Positions 1 to 6,213 of a DNA stretch of 6,748 bases are shown here, in pieces. Under the pieces are notes generated by a model. It was not told the DNA's origin and made no database searches. It was given only the letters and a program-made list of their open reading frames with translations. Source of the DNA: an uncultured Planctomycetaceae bacterium. Its GTDB lineage: Bacteria; Planctomycetota; Planctomycetia; Pirellulales; Pirellulaceae. The position numbers and the translations under genes were made by a program. The stretch covers positions 1 through 6,748 of the forward strand of contig CALELC010000090.1 of assembly GCA_937904535.1 (NCBI GenBank), read 5' to 3'. Numbering within the stretch: the stretch's first letter is position 1; every line of letters starts with the position of its first letter.

Positions 1-1558
1 CTGCGGGCTCGGTATCTCCCACGCGAATGCTCGCCGCGTCTCCGGCAGCCGGCTGCTCGACGGCAGAGTCTTCGGTCATCCCATCGCCTGCCATCGGGGC
101 TTCCGCGACGGCAGTCGTCGGCCCTTGATCCTCCGACAGCGGTGTTTCGTCAATCGCCGTGGGAACAGCGGCATCGGCAACGTCTTCGGCACCCGGCGGC
201 GTCAGCGCTGCATCCGCCAGCGACAGTGTGTTATCCGGTCGCGTCAAAGTTGTATCGGTTGCTGCGAGCGGAGTCGCTGGCTCAGGCGACAACTCGTCGC
301 TGTCAGCCGTGCGATCCTCTCCATCGACTTCCGCTATCGCTTCGATCGAAGGTGGATCGGCGGGCTGGGGAACGGTCAACGGACTGTCGATGCTCGGCAG
401 TTCCAGCCCCGGAAACTGCAGCACCGGCGCATCCTCAACGACAAGCGGCTCTGGCTCCGCTAGCCCCCGTTCGGGGACGGTCGCTTCGTCAGTCTGAGCC
501 GCAGGATTCTCCGAATCCAGTGGCTCGCTGTCGGACTGTACGACGCGGGGTACTGAGCTCGTCGGATCGTCCAGCGATGGCAACGGAAATGCCTCTCTTT
601 CCGCAGCCAACGGCTCGACCAACTCGGGGCCAGCAGCGTGAGCACCAGCCAACGGCCGCGGACGTCCAGACCAAATCGGAGCACTATCACCCCGAGATAC
701 GCTTTCAGCCGCATCACCACCGTCAGCAGGCGTGGCATGATCGGCAAGTGAATCTGCATCCGGCGTGGGCAGGTAGGGGCTGTTGTGATCTGCCTGCACA
801 ACACTGCTGCTGGATTCGCGCGGCAAATCGTGAAGCAGCGAACGCCCCGTTGGGGCTGTTGCCGGGGGACGGTGACTTGCCTGCGATCCATCTGTCAAGG
901 CAGGCGGCGCAGCCATCTTGGCCGAAGATCCCGTCGTGATCGTTTTGCCGTCGAACGGCCAAAAGCCGAGATCCAGCGGTTTACCCAGCAGCGCCAAAAT
1001 CACCGCTGCCAAAGGAAACGCCATCAAACCACCGATGGCAATCCCGACCATCGAGCGCACCGATGTGGACTTTTTCTTCGTGCGAGCCCGAGTGTTGAGT
1101 CGCTGGTGATCTGGATCAAAGGACACATCCGCAACTTCGCTCAGCGGTCGCGGCTCAGCGGGTTGGCTGTACTCAAGTCGTGACGATTCGTAAGCCGGCG
1201 GATCGTAAGGTTGATGCTGTTCCTCGGCATAGTATGCACCGACCTCCCTCCGCTCGGAGACAGACTCTAGGTCGTGCTCGTGCCAGTCGCCATCGTCGAC
1301 CAGAACGACGTCATCCAGCGGCTCATTGTCATCCGCCGCCGGGACGTCGGCAAAGCTTGGCTGTGGAGCTGCGGCCGGAGTCGACCACGGCTCGCCGCTG
1401 CCCACAAACACTTCCGCTACCGGTGGCAAGTTCGACAATAACTGCGCGACCGGCAGAATTTCGCCGCACCAGGGACAGCGAGCGCTTGCGCCGGCGGGCA
1501 GATCGGATTCAGGAAGTCGAAACGAGTCGCCACAGCGTGGGCAGCTAACGTTGCTCAT
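1..1558 (-). CDS. Zinc-ribbon, single-pass membrane protein with long acidic tail (3' end off window)
   Basis: The frame is open without a stop from the ATG at 1558 to the left edge, giving 519 codons; the C-terminus lies outside. Residues 1-33 form a treble-clef-like zinc ribbon with CPRC at 6-9 and CPWC at 28-31, resembling the MJ0042-type ribbons common in planctomycete proteins. A Pro/Asp/Glu-rich linker follows (about 45-160, with a dense acidic patch at 76-97). Next come a basic stretch (KKK at 161-163) and one hydrophobic segment at about 170-192. By the positive-inside rule the ribbon would be cytoplasmic and the tail extracytoplasmic. The remaining 320 or more residues are low-complexity, rich in Ala, Pro, Asp, Glu and Ser, probably disordered, with no domain I recognise. 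It lies 97 bases after lpxK on the same strand. No Shine-Dalgarno is visible; the start is chosen because the ribbon begins directly after it. The function is unknown; the ribbon could bind nucleic acid or protein. The gene is secure, its role is not. Confidence 0.85.
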   Translation of the reverse strand, partial: MSNVSCPRCGDSFRLPESDLPAGASARCPWCGEILPVAQLLSNLPPVAEVFVGSGEPWSTPAAAPQPSFADVPAADDNEPLDDVVLVDDGDWHEHDLESVSERREVGAYYAEEQHQPYDPPAYESSRLEYSQPAEPRPLSEVADVSFDPDHQRLNTRARTKKKSTSVRSMVGIAIGGLMAFPLAAVILALLGKPLDLGFWPFDGKTITTGSSAKMAAPPALTDGSQASHRPPATAPTGRSLLHDLPRESSSSVVQADHNSPYLPTPDADSLADHATPADGGDAAESVSRGDSAPIWSGRPRPLAGAHAAGPELVEPLAAEREAFPLPSLDDPTSSVPRVVQSDSEPLDSENPAAQTDEATVPERGLAEPEPLVVEDAPVLQFPGLELPSIDSPLTVPQPADPPSIEAIAEVDGEDRTADSDELSPEPATPLAATDTTLTRPDNTLSLADAALTPPGAEDVADAAVPTAIDETPLSEDQGPTTAVAEAPMAGDGMTEDSAVEQPAAGDAASIRVGDTEPA

Positions 1559-1655
1559 AAAGGCATTGCCAATTTAGAAAAATCGATCCGCTGGGCAGTC
1601 GCGGCCCTTCTAGCCTAACTGATTCTGATCCAACCACCGCACTGGGTCTGCAAGT

Positions 1656-2744
1656 TTACTCGTCGTCGGTCTCGGGCTCTCCCCCCAATTCACCGGTACC
1701 CTCGCCAGCCGCCGAGAACAGCGCCGCGTCCAGTGCGGCCTGGCCGTCGACGAACGCGATCTCGACGAGCAGGGCACGCAGCGATCGGCGACCGAGTCGA
1801 TCGGTTTGCAGCTTCACCAAGTCCTTGTGTGTGCAAACGACGTCGGTGATTCGGTCTCCCAACCCTTCGATCCACTGACGCAGTTTGACCACCGTCTCGG
1901 CCGCGTAGGGATCATGATCAGGCAGCGACAGGCTGTCGACGACGGTTGCTCCGCAGTGCTTCACCGTAGCCACAAACGCGTCGGGATTGCCAATTGCACT
2001 CAAGACTGCGACCGATCGGCCGCGGAGCAGATCAACCGCTTCTACTTGCTCGGGCCAGCTCAGCAGTGCCGTCGGTTGATGCGTCGCTGTTGTCCACACC
2101 AGTTGCGGGTTGACGGCCAGCGCCCGTGCGCGAATCGCTTCACGCTGTTCCCGGCTGACAGCGTCAGCTCGGCTAAGGACAACAACATCGGCCCGACGCA
2201 ACGCCGTGATTGGCTCGCGCAGCAGCCCGCGGGGCAGCAAATGGTCATAGCCAAACGGACAGGTGGCGTCGATGACGACGATATCCAAGTCACGATGCAG
2301 ACGGCGGTGCTGGAATCCATCGTCCATCAGAATGACTTCGGATTCGAGTTCCTCAACTGCTATCTGAGCCGACGCCGCGCGATCAGGATTCTGCAAATGG
2401 GGCACGTCGGGCAGCGACCAAGCGAGCTCCTGGGCCTCGTCATTTCCGCTGCCGTCGGTATCGCCATATCCTCGACTGACGAGAGCCACGCGTCGCTGGC
2501 GTTCACGCAGCTTTTTGGCGACATAGCGGACCAGCGGTGTTTTGCCGGTTCCGCCGGTGGTGAGGTTGCCGATTGAGATCACCGGCACGCCGCACTGAAC
2601 GATCTCGCGGCGACCGGTGTCGAACCCGCGATTACGAACCGCGACGGCGGCCCGGTACGGCAAGGTGCCGATCGCCAGCGCGCCGCGGATCAATGCGGCC
2701 AGCGGATCACGCCGCTGGCCACTGAGCAGGTCTCGGTAGTTCAC
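1656..2744 (-). CDS. lpxK: Tetraacyldisaccharide 4'-kinase (lipid A 4'-kinase)
   Basis: LpxK uses ATP to phosphorylate the 4' position of the tetraacyl-disaccharide 1-phosphate, giving lipid IVA, at the inner face of the cytoplasmic membrane. The 362-residue product has the family order of motifs. A hydrophobic/basic N-terminal helix (about 14-36) should sit on the membrane. SIGN at 57-60 and the Walker A loop GGTGKTP at 64-70 follow. VSRGYG at 89-94 and NDE at 101-103 come next; D102 probably matches the catalytic Asp of the Aquifex enzyme. DDGFQH at 141-146 is the Mg/Walker B region, and PDHDPY at 275-280 places H277 as the partner His. The length is slightly above the usual 310-350 because of an acidic Gly/Glu tail (345-362). 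The start is GTG at 2744, overlapping the upstream icd stop as GTGA, so translational coupling is likely. No upstream Shine-Dalgarno is apparent. All key residues are present, so the enzyme is expected to be active and supports a lipid A-containing outer membrane. Confidence 0.95.
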   Translation of the reverse strand: MNYRDLLSGQRRDPLAALIRGALAIGTLPYRAAVAVRNRGFDTGRREIVQCGVPVISIGNLTTGGTGKTPLVRYVAKKLRERQRRVALVSRGYGDTDGSGNDEAQELAWSLPDVPHLQNPDRAASAQIAVEELESEVILMDDGFQHRRLHRDLDIVVIDATCPFGYDHLLPRGLLREPITALRRADVVVLSRADAVSREQREAIRARALAVNPQLVWTTATHQPTALLSWPEQVEAVDLLRGRSVAVLSAIGNPDAFVATVKHCGATVVDSLSLPDHDPYAAETVVKLRQWIEGLGDRITDVVCTHKDLVKLQTDRLGRRSLRALLVEIAFVDGQAALDAALFSAAGEGTGELGGEPETDDE

Positions 2745-3835
2745 AGCCGTCGGCAGATTGCCTCAGCCATTTCCTGAGTGCCGACCGCGGTCGGGTCGTT
2801 GCGGTCATCCTTGAGGTCGTACGTAACGTCCTTGCCTTCAGCGATCACGTCGGCAACCGCTTTCTCGAGGCGATCCGCCGCATCGGTTTCACCGAGGTGA
2901 CGCAACATCAACATCCCCGACAGGATCAGCGCGGTCGGGTTGACCTTGTTAAGCCCCTTGTACTTCGGAGCACTACCGTGGGTAGCTTCAAACACCGCAC
3001 CGTTCGGGCCGATGTTCGCGCCAGGAGCCATGCCCAAACCACCGATCAGGCCGGCACCAAGGTCGCTGATGATGTCGCCGTACAGGTTCGGCAACACCAG
3101 CACGTCGTACAGCTCAGGCTTCTGCGTCAACTGCATGCACATGTTGTCGACGATCCGCTCTTCGCACTCGATGTCCGGGAACTCCTGAGCGACTTTCATC
3201 GCTTCGGCCAACCACAGACCATCGCTGTACTTCATGATGTTCGCCTTATGAACGACCGTCACCTTCTTGCGGTTGTTCTTGCGAGCGTATTCAAAAGCAC
3301 AGCGAACAATGCGAGCCGTTCCCGATTTGCTGATCGGTTTGATGCTCACACCGGTCTCGTCGCTGCCGGTCAGGATCTTGCGATCGCTGGGAAGACTATT
3401 GACGAACTCGATCAGTTGTCCGGTCTCGGGCTTACCAGCTTCGAATTCAACGCCAGCGTACAAGTCTTCCGTGTTCTCACGAACGATTACCAGGTCGACG
3501 TTGGCATCGCTGAAATAGCTGCGTACGCCAGGGTAATACTTGCAGGGGCGGATGCAGGCGAACAGGCCGAGTTCCTGGCGGAGGAACACGTTGACGCTGC
3601 GGAAACCTTTGCCCACTGGTGTGGTGATCGGCGCCTTGAGCGCGCACTTGGTCCGGCGAACCGATTCGATGGTGTCGTCAGGCAACGGCGTGCCAGCCGT
3701 TTCCATGACATCGATGCCTGCTTCTCGGACATCCCACTGAATCTTGACGCCGGTCGCATCGACACACTTGCGCGCGGCTTCGGCCAATTCCGGACCGGTG
3801 CCATCACCGGTAATCAACGTCACTTCATAAGACAT
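2741..3835 (-). CDS. icd: Isocitrate dehydrogenase, short type I form
   Basis: This enzyme oxidatively decarboxylates isocitrate to 2-oxoglutarate in the TCA cycle, in the cytoplasm, as a dimer. The product has 364 residues from the ATG at 3835; a TTG 15 bases upstream (3850) is also in frame. The ATG is preferred because it places the nucleotide-fold strand (MSYEVTLITGDG) at the family's usual N-terminus. Substrate-site residues by analogy with the E. coli enzyme are S80, N82, R86, R96, R119, Y126 and K197, with metal ligands D230, D254 and D258. The cofactor loop reads HGSAPKYKG (286-294), with Lys-Tyr where NAD-specific relatives usually have Asp-Ile. The clasp region after NTEDLYAG resembles E. 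coli Icd, but an insertion before the DNMCMQL segment is missing, which explains 364 against about 416 residues. It precedes and overlaps lpxK (GTGA) and follows the cyclophilin-like gene by 77 bases. A related beta-decarboxylating dehydrogenase (3-isopropylmalate or homoisocitrate) is less likely because of the RSVN substrate loop. Confidence 0.93.
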   Translation of the reverse strand: MSYEVTLITGDGTGPELAEAARKCVDATGVKIQWDVREAGIDVMETAGTPLPDDTIESVRRTKCALKAPITTPVGKGFRSVNVFLRQELGLFACIRPCKYYPGVRSYFSDANVDLVIVRENTEDLYAGVEFEAGKPETGQLIEFVNSLPSDRKILTGSDETGVSIKPISKSGTARIVRCAFEYARKNNRKKVTVVHKANIMKYSDGLWLAEAMKVAQEFPDIECEERIVDNMCMQLTQKPELYDVLVLPNLYGDIISDLGAGLIGGLGMAPGANIGPNGAVFEATHGSAPKYKGLNKVNPTALILSGMLMLRHLGETDAADRLEKAVADVIAEGKDVTYDLKDDRNDPTAVGTQEMAEAICRRL

Positions 3836-3912
3836 CGTGGGTGTTCTCAATCAGGCGGGTAGGGGAAGGGAGCAAACAGAAGTGGCGAAGCTAACCCAGC
3901 GGCGCCCCATCG

Positions 3913-5217
3913 TCAACGCGTGTAGGTCACCGGGTAATCATGGGCACGTTTTCGCACCACACGAGCCGTCACAATCCGATCAGGTGGCAACTGAACTTGG
4001 TCCTCTTTCTTTTCCTGAGGATTGACGCGGCGGAACGCGCCGATGACATCCATCCCCTCGATCACTCGCCCAAACACCGTCTGCGTTTGGTCTTTCGGGA
4101 GGATCGGCATCAGCGCAATGACAAACTGACTGCTGGCGGTGTTGGGGACAAAATCATTGCTCTCAGCCGATACCGGAACCTTGGCCATGAACACCGAACC
4201 GCGGAAGATCCGCCGTCGCTCAGGCCGATCGTGTTCGTCGGGAATGTATCGTCCCGAGGTCCCACTGCCGTCTCCGGCCGGGTCGCCGCCCATGGCCAAT
4301 AGGTTGTCGATCACCTGGTAGAACTCGAGCCCATCATAAAAGCCCGATTCGACCAATTGAATGAAGTTTGCCACCGTGTTGGGCGCTGCGTCTTCGTAAA
4401 GCTCGATCAACACCGGGCCGCGGGTTGTTTCCAACAGCACCTGTGGCAAGTCGTCCGGGTCCGCCGCCCGGCGTTCGAGCTCTTCCTCCCAGTAGGGCCG
4501 GTAAATCTCGATCACACTGGCAAGCACATGATCGATTTTCTCGAGTTCCTCTGCCCCGTGTGCTTCCACATAGGTCTGGTAAAACGGGATCACTTCGTCG
4601 AAATGTCCCTCCAGAAATGCACTGCGTGCAGCCATGATGTACAGAAACGGCATAGTGACTTCGGCGTCGAGCAACATTTTGCTCGCCCGGTAGGAATCTT
4701 CGTACACCGAGTTCGTCATCCGATAATCGAGCACGGTGGCGAGCAGCGAAGCCGCATCGAAATAGTCACTGCGGGCTGCGAACACCGCTTCGGCGCGCTT
4801 GAATAACTCGTTCAACTCCATCCGCCCCCGATCTCGCAGCTCGCCGTACTCCTCTAGTTTTTCTTCACTGCGGTCCACTCCATTGCTGTACCGGATCTGA
4901 ATCGCCCGCATCTGCTTCAGCGTTTCTACCCAAGTTGCACGCTGTTCATCGAGCCGCTCGATCAGTTGAAGCTGTTCGTCGGTCAGCGGTGGGGGAGCGG
5001 GGCGCGGCTGGTCAGCACCTGCCGCTGCGTCAGCCCCCCCCTCGGCCGGCAGTTCATCACTCGGCACGGCGGAGCTCACCGGCACTTCTGTCGAAGGTAC
5101 GTCCTGAGCCATCGCGGGATGTAGGAAGGCTGCGGCGAGCAACATGACGGAGACTCGTGCCTGCCAAGCGGAGAAGCAGCACGGTACACGCCGGAGAAAA
5201 GAACGTCGAATCGGCAT
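3913..5217 (-). CDS. Secreted cyclophilin-fold protein, active site degenerate
   Basis: The 434-residue product begins with a signal peptide: basic n-region with several Arg in 1-21, hydrophobic core about 22-33, and a probable signal peptidase I cut after AMA (35-37). It should therefore act in the periplasm. A Pro/Ala/Glu-rich linker (40-78) is followed by a helical region (80-250) with TPR-like or coiled-coil character and many charged residues. A cyclophilin (PpiB-type) domain occupies about 257-424, recognisable from TTRGPVLIELYEDAAPNTVANF, FYDGLEF, GGDPAGDGSG, SSQF and TVFGRVIEGMDVI. Catalytic residues are mostly not conserved: human CypA R55 aligns with Q301, Q63 with M309, N102 with K346, F113 with V366 and H126 with Q379; only Q111 (Q364) is kept. 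Peptidyl-prolyl isomerase annotation is right for the fold but doubtful for activity; a chaperone or scaffold role is possible. It starts at ATG 5217 with no visible Shine-Dalgarno and would be the first gene of the leftward unit. Confidence 0.9.
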   Translation of the reverse strand: MPIRRSFLRRVPCCFSAWQARVSVMLLAAAFLHPAMAQDVPSTEVPVSSAVPSDELPAEGGADAAAGADQPRPAPPPLTDEQLQLIERLDEQRATWVETLKQMRAIQIRYSNGVDRSEEKLEEYGELRDRGRMELNELFKRAEAVFAARSDYFDAASLLATVLDYRMTNSVYEDSYRASKMLLDAEVTMPFLYIMAARSAFLEGHFDEVIPFYQTYVEAHGAEELEKIDHVLASVIEIYRPYWEEELERRAADPDDLPQVLLETTRGPVLIELYEDAAPNTVANFIQLVESGFYDGLEFYQVIDNLLAMGGDPAGDGSGTSGRYIPDEHDRPERRRIFRGSVFMAKVPVSAESNDFVPNTASSQFVIALMPILPKDQTQTVFGRVIEGMDVIGAFRRVNPQEKKEDQVQLPPDRIVTARVVRKRAHDYPVTYTR

Positions 5218-5394
5218 AACTCAGACCACAAAAGGAAAATGCGACTGTTGCGAACGCTGGCAATCGATCAGGATAAACGTCCAGGGACCGATGCGTCAGC
5301 CCGCGACGCAAACGAGTCCTGTTGTCGAGCACACCCGGCCACACGGCACCGGACTCGACAAGAATCTTTACGCATCCAGACGGTGGTTTGATCC
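5218..5394. promoter_or_regulatory. Divergent intergenic region with weak promoter candidates
   Basis: This 177-base gap lies between the start of the leftward cyclophilin-like gene and the start of the rightward rsmD-family gene, so promoters for both directions should be here. Rightward, TTGCGA (5248-5253) and GATAAA (5272-5277) are 18 bases apart and each matches a sigma70 hexamer at four positions. Leftward, the same AT-containing spot read on the other strand gives TATCCT, preceded at 18 bases by CTGACG, again four matches each. Both are weak, and planctomycete consensus elements are poorly fixed, so the region is inferred mainly from gene orientation. No riboswitch-like structure or strong inverted repeat was recognised. 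Confidence 0.35.
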
Positions 5395-6210
5395 GTGTCC
5401 GATTTTCCGAGCTTCTTCCGATCGTCCGACGAATCTTCGCCCGCGGATGACGCAGCCGATCGCGGCTACGCCCCCAAGCCCTCGGCGCGGCAGCGCGTCA
5501 ACGACCAGCGCAGCCGCGCTGCTGCCGCTAAGAAGCAGTTGCCCAAAGTTAAACCGAGCAAGCTGCGAATCATCGGCGGTGACCTGCGCGGCCGTGGCGT
5601 GGTGTACCTGGGCGACCGAGCAACTCGCCCCATGAAGGAGAGCCTCCGCGAAGCGCTCTTTAACATCGTAGGTCCGGCAATCAAAGGTCGCGTCGCGTGG
5701 GATCTGTTTTCGGGTACGGGCATCCTAGCGATCGAGTCCTATAGCCGCGGAGCCATCGGCTCGGTGGCAATCGAAAAAAATCGCGTGTTCGCGCGCACGA
5801 TTCGTCAAAGCGCCGAGCGTCTCGGTCTTGAAGAACAGCAAGTCCAAGTCCTGACAGGCGACACCTTCCGGATCGCACCTCGGCGAATGACGGAGATCCT
5901 CGAAGATGGTGAGACGGCCCCGTGGGTGGTCTACTTCTGTCCACCTTACTCAATGTGGACAGAGCAGACGGCCGACCTGTTCACGCTGCTTCGCACGGCC
6001 GCCCGCCTAGCCCCGGTCGGTAGTCTGCTGGTGACCGAGACAGACAAGTTCTTCGACATCGAGACGCTACCACTGGGACCTTGGGACGTGCGTCCCAAAG
6101 GCAACATGACGCTGGCATTCCTGGAGACCGACGAGCACACCGCAGCCCAGGCCGCCGAACCGCTGCCACCGGTCGCCCCTGAAGCCGCTGCAGACTCGCC
6201 CGAAGCCTAG
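5395..6210 (+). CDS. rsmD: RsmD-family 16S rRNA (guanine-N2) methyltransferase-like protein
   Basis: In E. coli, RsmD uses S-adenosylmethionine to methylate N2 of G966 of 16S rRNA in the assembled small subunit. The 271-residue product matches the family: LRIIGGDLRGRG (57-68), TRPMKESLREALFNIV (77-92), the SAM-binding motif I DLFSGTGIL (103-111), the acidic ribose-binding E127 in AIEKN, and GDTF (155-158). Motif IV reads FCPPY (181-185), so Cys182 stands where the family usually has Asp in DPPF/Y. It is longer than E. coli RsmD (198 residues) because of a basic, probably disordered N-terminal extension (1-55) and a Pro/Ala/Glu-rich tail (246-271). The start is GTG 5395, one codon after an in-frame stop; GGTGG at 5383-5387 is a possible weak Shine-Dalgarno. 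A TTG at 5539 would give a more family-like 223-residue protein, but codon use in the extension looks coding. The stop lies 3 bases from the convergent oleC-like stop. The family assignment is firm; activity is less certain because of the motif IV change. Confidence 0.87.
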   Translation: MSDFPSFFRSSDESSPADDAADRGYAPKPSARQRVNDQRSRAAAAKKQLPKVKPSKLRIIGGDLRGRGVVYLGDRATRPMKESLREALFNIVGPAIKGRVAWDLFSGTGILAIESYSRGAIGSVAIEKNRVFARTIRQSAERLGLEEQQVQVLTGDTFRIAPRRMTEILEDGETAPWVVYFCPPYSMWTEQTADLFTLLRTAARLAPVGSLLVTETDKFFDIETLPLGPWDVRPKGNMTLAFLETDEHTAAQAAEPLPPVAPEAAADSPEA

Positions 6211-6213
6211 CCC

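Noticed and set aside
142..939. A 265-codon plus-strand open frame, and several overlapping ones between 125 and 1577
   Set aside because: All are antisense to the zinc-ribbon protein frame, which is open over the whole 1558 bases and has a recognisable ribbon and membrane segment. The plus-strand products are Arg/Pro/Ala-rich and domain-free.
1559..1655. Terminator or promoter between lpxK and the zinc-ribbon gene
   Set aside because: A four-base GGGC/GCCC stem sits too far from the T run to be a terminator, and promoter-like hexamers match poorly. Nothing in these 97 bases could be supported as a site.
1806..2576. A 256-codon open frame on the plus strand
   Set aside because: It is antisense to lpxK, whose motifs are all present on the minus strand; the plus-strand translation shows no family signature.
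3836..3850. TTG at 3850 as the start of isocitrate dehydrogenase
   Set aside because: It would add five residues ahead of the usual family N-terminus; the ATG at 3835 is a better codon and position.
2897..3862. A 321-codon open frame on the plus strand
   Set aside because: It lies wholly antisense to isocitrate dehydrogenase, has no recognisable domain, and is the kind of shadow frame expected opposite a high-GC gene.
3836..3912. Promoter for isocitrate dehydrogenase in the 77-base gap after the cyclophilin-like gene
   Set aside because: No -10/-35 pair with reasonable spacing was found; read-through from upstream is equally likely.
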